A stretch of 20,000 bases of DNA from Sphaeroforma sirkka (Eukaryota > Opisthokonta > Ichthyosporea > Ichthyophonida): NCBI GenBank assembly GCA_001586965.3, contig LUCW03000323.1:1-20000 (forward strand). Direction: 5' to 3'. A program made the position numbers and the translations under genes. A model generated the notes under the pieces. That model was not told the origin of the DNA, searched no databases, and was given only the letters and a program-made list of their open reading frames with translations. This document shows, piece after piece, positions 1 through 8,591 of the stretch. Numbering within the stretch: the stretch's first letter is position 1; each line of letters opens with the position of its first letter.

Positions 1-394
1 TGAGGAACGTGTGTGGTGTCCGTGGTACCAGCACCGGTTCTGTCTGCAATAACTGCTTGAACAGGTCGAACCATGGTGCTCTTGGTACCCATGGTAGACA
101 TACTGTGGCCCGTGCGCCGTCGGCTCGTATCTTGCGTAACATCCTGTGTATCTGTTCCCAAGGCGGGTTCATCCATCCATCGACTATCGACCAGTCGTGG
201 GCAAACGCTCCTTCCCCATCATCCTTCGTCCAGAACCGAGGAAGCTGAGCGTTGGTTGGGTCCGCAAATACATCTATGTCATTCGGTCCAAAGTGTTGTT
301 GCGCTTGTTCAAAGTAACTAGGGAATAACTGCCAGCCGTCGGTATACATTATTTCGAGTTCGTCCCGCTCCGCTGTCCCCTCGTGTACTCTTAC
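1..394 (-). pseudogene. Dam-like DNA adenine methyltransferase domain of the pol polyprotein, partial
   Basis: An open frame of 131 codons runs off the left edge of the window with no start codon of its own. It begins in a different frame right at the RNase H stop (391-393), so it reads as a continuation of pol. The pattern fits the phage/DIRS Dam family: an N-terminal TDGWQLFPSYFEQAQ block, then DIDVFADPTNAQLPRFW, then the motif DGWMNPPWEQI, and a hydrophobic strand ending in CLPWVPRAPWFDLF. NPPW corresponds to the catalytic D/N-P-P-Y/F/W motif of N6-adenine methyltransferases. Such domains are known in DIRS retroelements after the RNase H. Here the upstream RNase H and protease are of Ty3/gypsy type. 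No stop interrupts it inside the window, so it is the best-preserved part of the element. Catalytic activity is not established; it could be a structural remnant. Confidence 0.7.
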
Positions 395-960
395 TTAACA
401 TGTCCGGGAGCACATTTGTCTCTCCTGGTATATGCGATATGGTAAAGTTGAATGGCGCGATGATATGATGCCATCTCTGAAGCATCGGATTGCTTGAGCT
501 GTGTGTTCATATACACAAGGGCCTTGTGGTCCGTGAAGACCGCAAACCGTTGCCCATCCAAGTATTCCCTGAAATGTGTCAGTCCATATACCAATGCCAG
601 TAACTCCTTCATAGGTGTGGCGTAGTTCTGTTGCGCATGGTTCAGAGTCTTACTAAAGAACATTAAGTAATGTTTCTTACCGTTGACCCATTGAATAGCG
701 CTCCCCTAAACCGTAATCGCTAGCGTCGGTTTCCCAAGTTCAGAGGAATGCCGTCGACCGGAAAGTGTAACGCCACAGCATTCACCACTGCGTCCTTCAT
801 TGCCTGCCACGCCTGTGCATGTCTCTCCTCCCAACGATCACCCATCAACTCCTTTGGTTTGAGTTTGCAAAATTCGCGCAAGGGTGCAACCGTGTTCGCG
901 AAATTAGGCAGATGTTCGTGGAGGTAATTTGTTAATCCCAACGCCGAGGCTATATCTTTG
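391..960 (-). pseudogene. RNase H domain of Ty3/gypsy pol, frameshifted
   Basis: This domain would degrade the RNA strand of the RNA/DNA hybrid during reverse transcription. The RT-connection part (960-720) reads LGLTNYLHEHLPNFANTVAP and ends in a stop after a frame slip. The RNase H itself begins in the next frame with TDASDYGLG at about 719-730 and slips again near 690. It continues at 663-391 with FFSKTLNHAQQNYATPMKEL, then FREYLDGQRFAVFTDHKAL. The blocks TDAS, the NYAT-x4-EL motif and TDHKAL are the standard Ty3/gypsy RNase H signatures, including the metal-binding Asp and Glu. The usual ADALSR end block is degraded. The stop at 391-393 overlaps the start of the Dam-like frame. At least two frameshifts make it non-functional. 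Confidence 0.85.
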
Positions 961-984
961 TATCATAGTGGTGTGGGCCAGTCG

Positions 985-1690
985 ATCAGCTTTGGCCTGC
1001 TTTTTCATGGTCAATGTCAATGCCTTGTGCCGATACTTTCTTCCCTAGGATCATGACTTCGGAGATAGCGAAGTGGCACTTGGCAGGGTTAAGCTTAAAA
1101 CTGTGGTATGTTAAGCGTTGTATCACCTTCTGCACCGTCCTAACGTGTTCGTCATAACCGTCACTGGCGATAACTATGTCATCGATATAGTGGTGAACCG
1201 GTAAGCATCATCAAGTATTGTACTCAAGGTACGTCGGAACTGCTGCGTGAGTACATGAAGACCGAACGGTGCTGATGTGAACGAGTACTGATAACGTTCG
1301 TGTGTAAAACTAAATAAGTATTGTGAGTCTGGATGGATGGGCAGCCTGTGGTATGCAGCCGATATGTCCAGCGTCGTGTAGTACTTCTTACTCTTGAGGC
1401 GAGATATGAGTTCGTTGACCTTGGGGATCAGGAACTGGTCACCAGGAATAAGCGCGTTAACGGCACGCATGTCTAAACACACGCGTACCTTCTTGACGTT
1501 GCCTTCCGCATCGAATGTCGGTACCTCAAGGAGAGGAAGATTAACAGTCGTTGATGTCGTTCGTTTCGTGATCACCAAATCTGTCAACCACTTCTTCACT
1601 TGTTCATCCACATAGGGAGCCATCGATCGGATACGAAGTTACGCGCCGATCGCCGCATCTGCAACGCTTGTTCATGGGTTACTGGGATGG
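985..1690 (-). pseudogene. Reverse transcriptase domain of Ty3/gypsy pol, frameshifted
   Basis: This is the RNA-dependent DNA polymerase of the minus-strand element. The finger region reads VRVCLDMRAVNALIP, followed by the palm motif YTTLDISAAYHRLPI, which carries the first catalytic Asp, and then the primer-grip neighbourhood SAPFGLHVLTQQF. The frame is lost near 1195. The catalytic box YIDD is found in the next frame at 1178-1189, followed by the thumb-like stretch KLNPAKCHFAISEVMILG at about 1095-1040. Another slip near 985 precedes the IDWPTP connection motif. Upstream, between the protease stop (1691) and the Met at 1623, a third frame carries a coding-like linker containing THEQALQMRRSARNFVSD. 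All catalytic residues are present, but the frame is broken at least three times. Confidence 0.9.
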
Positions 1691-2275
1691 TTACCTCACC
1701 CCTTCCAGACGACAGCGCGCGTTGTCGGCAATTTTCGCATTGGCTTCCAAATCCTGTGCCAACCGTTCGCGTACATCGACGGGTTCCGTCGTGTTAGGTG
1801 CCTGTCGGCGTGGTATGGGTTCGAGGAGCTCTTCTAGTTCTGTGGGGTCTATTGGTGCAAGTGGCGATTGGATACCGCCTATGTATAGGCCCAAGCCTTT
1901 CAACATATCTTGCCCCACTATAACATCTATACCCGTCGGCAAGTTCATCAATTCTAATGAACCGTCGATAATTCTGGTACTGTACCTTATATGTACCACT
2001 TCCGTCGTCCCCAGTCGAGGAGTTCGCACCGCCTTGTCAGCTAAATATATAAATGACCCAGGTGGTGCCGGAGTTATTGGTCGGCCAAGGAGGTCTGCGG
2101 ATGTCTGTGAGATACAACTTCTATTTGCTCCCGTGTCTATCAAGGCTTTGAACGTACGTCCGTTGATTTGTACTTGAATATAGACTCGGTTGTCTGACGT
2201 CAGCAATGGGTCTTGTATTGCCATCACTGCTCCAATCGTGGTAACAAATATGAAGCTCCTATCCGACTCAGACAC
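1691..2275 (-). pseudogene. Retropepsin (aspartic protease) domain of gag-pol
   Basis: An intact frame of 194 codons encodes a retroviral-type aspartic protease that would cleave the gag-pol polyprotein as a homodimer. The catalytic motif LIDTGANRSCIS lies at about residues 46-57 (DTG at about 2137-2129). A flap-like segment with FIYLADKAV follows, then the C-terminal hydrophobic IDVIVGQDML, which matches the retropepsin GxDxL end block. The C-terminal 70 residues (from SPLAPIDPTELEELL) form an acidic linker to the RT. The frame is bounded on the upstream side by a TGA within a few codons and lies in a different frame from gag. This could reflect decay or a former gag/pol frameshift, although there is almost no overlap to support the latter. 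The first listed codon is GTG, so no start is implied. Confidence 0.88.
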
Positions 2276-2285
2276 ACCTCACCTC

Positions 2286-4531
2286 TCATGCCTGATCGGC
2301 TACCGACTCCCACGTGTCATAGGTGTGGTTTGGTGTTGACGTCATGTGCTCGAAGTCTTCGTAAAGGATCGTGTTGATATGAATCTCTGTAGCTTCCGAT
2401 GGTGGAGCCAAGTCTTCGTCCTGTGTAATCGCATTCACCTGTACTTGAGGCGTCGGACGTATTGTAACTACGTCTCTAGTCTGGGATGTATTCTGCCCCT
2501 GTCCTGCGGTTGACGTTGTGGACGGTCTGTGTACCGATTGTACATCCCTCAAAGGACGGTTGTTGTCGTATAGCCTTGCCCGACCCTCTGCGCTCACCGC
2601 TTGCGACGCCCTGAAATGATGACACCGTGGGATGTGCCTACCACCTGGTGGCGCCTGTGCCTGGCACCCCGCACAAGTCGTTGGTACCGTAGGTTGGGGC
2701 CGTTGAGTCCAATTCTGCGTTTGTCGTCTACTCGTCTGTAGGTTGGGGCGGCTATTGGTGTGGTCGCGACTTCCATTGGTCGTCGGGCCCTCGCGGTTGT
2801 TGCGACCCTGGAAACGTGCTGTCGTACGTTGCTGTGCATCCTGAATGTCAGGGCTCAACAGCTGTATAAGCTCGTGTGTCTCCATCAGTTGCCATTTGGG
2901 ATGCAACTGTAGAGTACGTTCATACGTACGGCCGTTGAGAGCTTCTTCTAACAGTTGTACAATGCAGTGGTTCACTAAATTCTGTTGGAAGTCGGCATCT
3001 GTCTGGCACCGTTCACGTACCCCTCCTGTGGTTCTCCATGAGCTGTGTCATTTGTTCCATAAGAGGAGTGTGCATGTTCCGACTTTGGCCCTTGGCTAAC
3101 TTGCGAAACGCGGGATCGACAGTGGCTTGTGTTTCGTGCGAACAGATCTGTTCGATCTGTAGTTGAGGTGTACATGTCTTCAACCGTTCAGAGTTGTCGC
3201 GGATGTAGTCCAGCGTTGACTTCTCCGCCTTGAAGTAAGATAGTACCTTATGAAACCATGTAAGGTTCCAACTCTCGTCCAGCCCTGCGATTTGTGCGTT
3301 CTTGAACGCCTCGAGGAGAGCCCCTCTTGTGTCCCGTTCCATAATATCATGTAGGTAGTATCTGTTCGACGGCCAATCAGGCCACGTACGTGGTGAAGGT
3401 ACGGGACGCTTCTCTACCGGTCGGGACTCTAATGTAGCTCGAAGTGTCTCAATCACGCCCCGAAGAGCTTCAGCTCGAGCCGTGTTATTCTCCTCGATTG
3501 CTTGGCATAGCTCGTCACTTAACTGTAGTATCCGTGCGTGTAGCGCCTGTCGCCTTTTCTCGATACTAGCCGGTGTGGGCGGAGGCACTGTTGTCTCCTT
3601 CTCTTGTCGTTTAGGTGTCTGTACATATTCACTGGGCGCTTCTTTCTCGCCCCACTGACGTTGCTGTTATTGGCGCAGGTTCGTACTTAATCGGTCCTGT
3701 CTATTCTTCACCGCCTGCTTACCTTGAGGATTCTGTCTGGCTAATACTTGTTCATGTGCGAACTCTTGAAAAGTTGGTGTGTTCTCACTGGCAGACAGAG
3801 TATCATCCTCCTCGGTTGAACTGTCCTCTGACCCTGGTGATTTGTACCCGAGTCCATAAAACGGACGCTCACAGCCTTGAATTCGGAAGGTAGGGTTGTC
3901 TTCGTCCTCTGGTACTGCCTGTACCCGTTCGTGTGCGTCAGAAGAACTCTCCTTAGCGGCCGGCCCTATTGTAGTTCGTCCGGCGTTTATGCGCTGTAAC
4001 CTCTGTTCGTATTTTTTCAAAGAGAGACTGCTGTTGTGTCATCAGCTCCGTGAGTTTCTGAGCTGACGATTGTTCCCGTGCCGTTTCCTTGTTGTTGGTA
4101 CGGTTCCGGTGACGCTTCCGCTTGTTAGGTGGGAGGCGTGGTGGGTCATTACTGGGAAATAAGGCCCCTGGAGTATCCCGAGACGAACGAGGGACAGCCC
4201 TTCACTGGCTACCTGTTCACCAATCAAAGTCTGACTACTGTCCGCACGCAGGTCGGGTACTTCCTTGGTCTCACCCTCGAATATGACATCCTCGTCAGAT
4301 TGTGCAGGTCCATTTTTGTTTGCTGTTGGTGGCTGCTTGTCGTCCGCGGAAATAATGTGTGGAGCCCCAAGATGTGTCTGTTGTTGCCCCTCCAGTGCCT
4401 GACCTGAGTGCGGAGCGGAGCGTTCCGTATGGGACTGACGACGTTTAGTTCCACGTCGGTCGATATCATCTTCCTTGCGGCGCTCAGGATTCAAGAGTTG
4501 CTGTCTACGACTTTGGCGGGGGGTAGGACAT
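2286..4531 (-). pseudogene. gag-like structural protein, broken
   Basis: This large gag precursor would package the element RNA. A plausible ATG is at 4531-4529 (MSYPPPKS), followed at once by a frame change. Segments run 4540-4042, a compensating frame between about 4140 and 4015, 4020-3013 (with an in-frame TAA at 3667-3669) and 2975-2286. The early part is polar and low-complexity, with a basic stretch NKRKRHRNR next to a probable coiled coil AQKLTELMTQQQSLFE near 4080-4015. The middle part (3588-3013) is helical, rich in Glu, Arg and Ala, and includes WNLTWFHKVLSYF, resembling a capsid region. The end part has a Cys/His cluster CAGC-x9-HIPRC at about 2675-2622, a lengthened zinc-knuckle pattern. 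The role is assigned mainly from position upstream of the protease, plus the knuckle. Confidence 0.7.
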
Positions 4532-4659
4532 GGTTGGTGAGTTGTTTGTCAATGGAGAACTAGAAATGTGTGCGAATGAACTGATAGAGTACTGAATATA
4601 ACTATCCATTTTCTATTAAATTTCATCCTTCAAACACATAACGTCTCGACATCGATCTC

Positions 4660-4682
4660 CGAGGAACTCGTGGGTTCCCTCG
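4660..4682. other. Hairpin-forming inverted repeat
   Basis: CGAGGAAC and GTTCCCTCG can pair with one bulged base around a 6-base loop. A second weaker hairpin (CACTA/TAGTG arms) lies at about 4700-4718. Both lie between the gag start and the stop of the minus-strand piece at 4753. Function is unknown; they may belong to an untranslated leader or 3' end. Confidence 0.35.
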
Positions 4683-4752
4683 TGACTGTTTTATTTCCTA
4701 CACTAACATAAGTAGTGTGGATAGTCTATATACTCTAACACTACCAGCTGTC

Positions 4753-4896
4753 TTACTCTTCATCCCACAATAACATATGGTTGAGTGCCTCATTAGTCGG
4801 AGCCACTTCTTGTTCTACTCCTCGCCAGCTCTTACTCCGGCCTAATGACGGCCTATTCGCAGGACCCTGTTGGGAACTTCCCTCATCGCTCCTCTT
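4753..4896 (-). pseudogene. Coding-like fragment upstream of the minus-strand gag, unidentified
   Basis: A 47-codon minus-strand frame ends at a TAA (4753-4755) with the tail NEALNHMLLWDEE. It has varied codons and a balanced soluble composition (SKSWRGVEQEVAPTNEAL). Another frame just upstream (to about 4980) carries a compatible basic stretch, HDKDITGKKSKRG, suggesting one frameshifted coding region of about 75 codons. No family is recognised. It may be a displaced piece of the gag-bearing element, an upstream small frame in its leader, or the end of an adjacent decayed copy. There is no clear start codon. Confidence 0.3.
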
Positions 4897-4899
4897 TTA

Positions 4900-5770
4900 C
4901 TCTTCTTACCCGTGATGTCCTTGTCATGTGCTGTTGCGGTTGTTGGAATATGCTTCTTGATCTAAGAACGATTGCTCGTTATTGCACTCCTAAACTAAGC
5001 TGCCGTCAACCACACCTTCTGTGCATACTGTTGATCCTCTCCGTTGACCTGATTTTTCTGGAAGTTCTAGTGATTTGAGTGTGTTCGCATATCATTTTCA
5101 CAATTTAACCTTGTATTTACTTGCATCGTTCGTGTTATGTGCGCCCCCACCCTTATATGCTCCTAATAACTCACAGGTGCTTACTTGTGTCTCTGTATGC
5201 TTCCTAATATCCCATTCTGAAAACTTTTGTAAAATAATCTAGTATGCCGCTGATTCTTTGCGTCATCGTACTAACCGAGTCGGTACTAACCATGTACATC
5301 TCCCATCTCTATTACCCTACTGTGGATCCTAAAGAACTTTCTTCTAACAACTTCTTAAATACAATTTAAGCTCATTAGCTTGCAATACGATTTGTACTTG
5401 TCTCACACTGAAAACAACCTTCCTACCTGTACTCACACATGACTACTTATCTGTGGATTCTGACTGATTGTCTGATTTCGTCATTTGATCGTCGTGAGAC
5501 TTTCCTTGTTGACCCTGGTTAATGTTCTGCTTGATTGGAATGTTCGCTCTTCGGGTTCACTCGTATTAGTAGATTCTTTCTTCATCCTCGTCGTCCACAC
5601 GTCGTTAATCCAATCTAAATCGTTCAATTCAATCTAAATCGTTCGGATAATCTAAATCGTTCAATTTGATGCGACATTCTCTGTTCGCATTGTCTTTCAA
5701 TTGTTATACTTATAACAAAAAAAAAAATATGTGCCAGCTACTGACTAATTCATATTCTGTAGCTTTCTCT
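4900..5770. other. Spacer, pyrimidine-rich on the plus strand, no gene recognised
   Basis: Apart from the low-confidence fragment at its left edge, I see no coding pattern on either strand. The plus strand is visibly rich in T and C. A poly-A run occurs near 5717-5728. The stretch could include the terminal repeat of the minus-strand element, but I found no second copy in the window to prove it. Confidence 0.4.
5612..5662. repeat. Short tandem repeat, three units of 18-19 bp
   Basis: The core AATCTAAATCGTTC occurs at 5612-5625, 5631-5644 and 5649-5662, so the period is 19 and then 18 bases. The cores are identical and only the spacers differ (AATTC and GGAT). Confidence 0.8.
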
Positions 5771-5895
5771 GTAATTACTAATAAACTAACAACTTCTATG
5801 GTAAGTTAAAAATGTAGTAAGTATACGCGAGATAACTGTATCTCAACGTTCTCCCTCCTCAGGGAGGGGGACGTTGTTCATTTATTAGTAATTAT
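5771..5895. repeat. Inverted repeat enclosing a strong hairpin
   Basis: GTAATTACTAATAAA at 5771-5785 is matched in reverse complement at 5881-5895 (one mismatch). Inside it, 5844-5875 forms a compact GC-rich hairpin. Its outer CAACGT pairs with ACGTTG, there is a small asymmetric internal loop, and the inner CTCCCT pairs with AGGGAG over the tetraloop CCTC. The arrangement resembles a fold-back or MITE-like unit, or a structured untranslated region. No coding sequence lies inside. Confidence 0.55.
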
Positions 5896-5911
5896 AAACA
5901 GTAATCCTAAA

Positions 5912-6000
5912 ATGACTGACTCTTAAATGAGTCATTAGTCATGTGCTGTAAAACCAGCAAAACCCTAAAACCCAGTTTATCAGATTATTCTGATAAACTG
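5912..6000. other. Two further hairpins in tandem
   Basis: At 5912-5942, outer ATGACT/AGTCAT and inner GACTC/GAGTC arms can pair around TTAAAT. At 5973-6000, CAGTTTATCAG pairs perfectly over 11 bases with CTGATAAACTG around the loop ATTATT. With the 5844-5875 hairpin this makes three stem-loops within about 160 bases, directly upstream of the copy A repeat. They may be part of the internal end of the element to which copy A belonged. Confidence 0.5.
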
Positions 6001-6062
6001 TAAAACTTGTAATGAACCTAAAATAATCAAATAAATATAAGTACTTGTATTCTGACCACATG

Positions 6063-6130
6063 GATAGTAAGTAATTATTAGACAGTCTAGAAGCAGTACA
6101 CTACGGTAACTACTAATTAACTGAAAAACC
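6063..6130 (+). repeat. Copy A upstream flank, repeated in inverse at 17032-17099
   Basis: This 68-base block just before the TGTAAACTT start of copy A recurs as a nearly exact reverse complement at 17032-17099, next to copy B. The block ends in ACTGAAAAACC directly before the TG of the LTR-like repeat, the position where a retroelement polypurine tract would sit. I infer that it is the internal 3' edge of the retroelement rather than host flank. Confidence 0.6.
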
Positions 6131-6719
6131 TGTAAACTTGAATGGATATTTCTATGTTTTAAACTACGTTATTTAATTGAAATCAGTCAGGATTTAGCAG
6201 TGGTAGCTGTGTGCAAGAATGATCGGGACTGCCGCTTAGTAAGAGCCTTAAAATCCTCGATCACACGGGACGTACCTCTAGCTGTTCTTTATTAAATAAA
6301 TTTCACTAGAAGTACTAAGTGTTCATGACCACATGCCTAATTTGTAGATAGACATAAAAACGTAAGTCACGTTAATACATTAGCTAATATAAATAAAGTT
6401 CCATCTGAAGAAAAGTTAAAAAAAGAAAAAGACTTATTGAATTTTGGAGATTGGCGGGAAGACCAAAACCTGTAAGTAGTAGTTCAGAGATTATAAAATG
6501 TAGTTTATAATATCCTACATCTAGTATCGTCTCAAATAGATCCAAGTAAATGAGTCATACCAAATACTCAGGCTATTGGAGCCATGAAAGTGAATTTATT
6601 ACACTTTGGAAATATTGAAAAAAGAACTTGTATTGAATTATTTCAAATACAAATAAAAACAAATATGTCATCTCATTTGATCTTGGTATTTTAGACTGAC
6701 CGGAGGCCGTATTTCTACA
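6131..6719 (+). repeat. LTR-like dispersed repeat, copy A
   Basis: Copy A begins TGTAAACTT and ends TTTCTACA, the TG...CA termini typical of long terminal repeats. It is 589 bases long and aligns over its whole length with copy C (18512-19106), and over its first part with copy B (16653-17005). It contains a conserved stem-loop at 6221-6262. The flanking four bases differ (AACC and CTGA), so no target duplication is visible. That suggests one side was rearranged, or that this was the 3' LTR of a lost element. The orientation is given by the match to copy C. Confidence 0.75.
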
Positions 6720-6834
6720 CTGATGATAGAACACTCACCATCCTTCAAGGCAACTACTCTTGTATGTCACTCGTTGCTGCTGATAATGAACCACTCACAG
6801 TAGCCAGTTTATACCTGTTATATGAATTTGTACA
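6720..6834. other. Short spacer between the LTR-like repeat and the satellite
   Basis: A plus-strand open stretch directly after copy A (TDDRTLTILQGNY onward) is coding-like for about 40 codons before it enters the satellite. It could be a remnant of host or element sequence interrupted by the repeat. No family is recognised. Confidence 0.25.
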
Positions 6835-7625
6835 CCCGCCGTTGCGCTTTATACACGTGTATATCTGAATCATATGAACTGCCTGTACTCGTACGCACGT
6901 ATACTTGATACGTGTATGTGCGTATTTGAACTGAAAACAAGTATATATGAATTCTGTAAGCACGACGACTTGCTATATATGTGCCTATCTAAATTATATG
7001 AAATGCATTTACTTGCACGCACGCCGATTTGCTATGTTTTGTGAGTATTCAAATTCTATGTTATACGTACACGCACGCGTGCAGTTTTGCTATATATACG
7101 TGCATATTTAAATCCTATAAACTGTATGTACTCGTACGCATGCCGATCGTTTCCTATATGTTTGTGCATATTTGAATTATATATTTAACTTATATGCTTC
7201 TGCGCTCACCGATTCACTCAATGTACGTGATTCTGTGTATTTATTTTAGTTTATGTGCTCGTACGCACGCCATTTTACTATATATACCGGCCTACATAAG
7301 TTATATGGACTACTTGTACTAAGAACTGCTTGTATTTGAAAGTAAATATTTGAATTAAACATATAAACCTTATGATTGTATGCTCGCCGATCTGCTATAT
7401 ATATGTGCTTCACTGAACTCTTTGTAATGCATTGCTTGTACGTACGCCGATTTGCTATATGCATGGACGTAGTTGAATGATATAAAATTCATGTGCTCAT
7501 CTGCACATTGTTTTGTTATATGTATGGGCTTGTTCGTATTTCATAAATTGTACGTGCATATACGCATGCCGATATGCTATATATATATTTGCGTATTTGG
7601 ATTCCATAAGTTATACATATTTCGA
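6835..7625. repeat. Degenerate tandem array, period about 60 bp
   Basis: About twelve diverged units recur. Each has a TATATATGTGC-like block, a block like TTTGAATTATATGAACTG, then CGTACGCACGCCGATTTGC. The CGCACGCC-like landmark appears near 6894, 6957, 7018, 7075, 7136, 7203, 7261, 7384, 7441, 7500 and 7562, with spacings of mostly 57-66 bases and one gap of twice that. Units differ by many substitutions and small indels, so this is an old array. The open frames it contains in either strand are by-products of the repeat. Confidence 0.8.
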
Positions 7626-7785
7626 GTTTTATATGTACAAGCATGCCTCCCCATTTCCTCAATGTATATGCGCTTTTTAAACCATATGTGCTCATATATG
7701 CCTGAGGAGCTGAAATTGAACACTAACGTTTTGAGCCCCGTCTTTACCACCGAGCGAACCTGATCAAACCGTGGCCGGAATTTTT

Positions 7786-8496
7786 CAGATTTCCTGAGAT
7801 TTCCATTGTTAACAAGTTTGTGACCAACCTCAAGACATGCCAAATAATTGTCAGGGTGACTGTGGATTCATATCTCCGCATCAAGTTGGCAACTAACATT
7901 CGAGATTCTCGTCTTTAGACCCACTGTCAGATTTCCTGAGATTTCCATTGTTAACAAGTTTGTGACCAACCTCTCAAGACATGCCAAATAATTGTCAGGG
8001 TGACTGTGGATTCATATCTCCGCATCAAGTTGGCAACTAACATTCGAGATTCTCGTCTTTAGACCCACTGTCAGATTTCCTGAGATTTCCATTGTTAACA
8101 AGTTTGTGACCAACCTCAAGACATGCCAAATAATTGTCAGGGTGACTGTGGATTCATATCTCCGCATCAAGTTGGCAACTAACATTCGAGATTCTCGTCT
8201 TTAGACACACTGTCAGATTTCCTGAGATTTCCATTGTTAACAAGTTTGTGACCAACCTCAAGACATGCCAAATAATTGTCAGGGTGACTGTGGATTCATA
8301 TCTCCGCATCAAGTTGGCAACTAACATTCGAGATTCTCGTCTTTAGACACACTGTCAGATTTCCTGAGATTTCCATTGTTAACAAGTTTGTGACCAACCT
8401 CAAGACATGCCAAATAATTGTCAGGGTGACTGTGGATTCATATCTCCGCATCAAGTTGGCAACTAACATTTGAGATTCTCGTCTTTAGACACACTA
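7786..8496. repeat. 142-bp satellite, five nearly identical tandem units
   Basis: Units start with CAGATTTCCTGAGATTTCC at 7786, 7928, 8072, 8214 and 8356. Four are 142 bases and the second is 144, with an extra CT in the run CCTCTCAAG. The differences I can see are this insertion, AGACCCACTGT versus AGACACACTGT at unit ends, a single C/T change and a TGT/TAT change near the end of the last unit. Each unit has the 10-base palindrome TTGTTAACAA. The length is not a multiple of three and stops occur in every frame, so it is not a protein repeat. The array is young or recently homogenised, unlike the neighbouring 60-bp array. Confidence 0.95.
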
Positions 8497-8591
8497 TCTA
8501 CTTCTCTAAAATACAAGTTCATTCACGAGTCTAACACTAATAACAACTTCTTTGATGATGACAAAAGAAACTGTGATAGCAAAAGCTGATT

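Larger units (their letters stand above)
1..4531 (-). mobile_element. Decayed Ty3/gypsy-like retrotransposon, partial
   Basis: Reading leftward from 4531, the domains follow the Ty3/gypsy order: gag with a Cys/His knuckle, retropepsin, reverse transcriptase, RNase H, then an additional Dam-like methyltransferase domain. All are on the minus strand and head to tail. Frames change repeatedly (near 4140, 4015, 3015, 2285, 1690, 1625, 1195, 985, 735 and 690) and there is an in-frame stop at 3667-3669, so the copy is a pseudogene. The integrase or tyrosine recombinase expected next would lie to the left of position 1. I could not identify the terminal repeat or primer-binding site to the right. 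Base composition is clearly richer in G and C than the flanking AT-rich spacer, which fits a separately evolving element. The RNase H type (TDAS, TDHKAL) favours Ty3/gypsy over DIRS. Confidence 0.85.

Noticed and set aside
1394..2177. Plus-strand frames of 73-169 codons opposite the protease and RT
   Set aside because: They are antisense shadows of minus-strand pol, whose motifs (DTGA, YIDD) are unambiguous.
6378..6473. A 30-codon frame ending in FGDWREDQN inside LTR-like copy A, also open in copies B and C, possibly a coding piece or exon (GTAAGT follows it in copy A)
   Set aside because: The substitutions I checked between copies A and B in this frame (S/Y, N/D, D/N, E/D) all change the amino acid, there is a stop upstream in frame, and the donor-like GT is lost in copy C. 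There is no sign of protein constraint.
6131..6719. Hammerhead ribozyme in the LTR-like repeat, suggested by CTGAAGA-like and GAAA-like blocks
   Set aside because: The conserved core order CTGATGA...GAAA with the cleavage triplet and three stems could not be assembled in any of the three copies.
6754..7464. Minus-strand frames of 69-72 codons in the 60-bp array
   Set aside because: They arise from reading the degenerate tandem repeat and share its periodicity.
7786..8496. Regularly repeated units as a CRISPR array
   Set aside because: The whole 142-bp unit is repeated without unique spacers, and the context is eukaryotic. It is a satellite.
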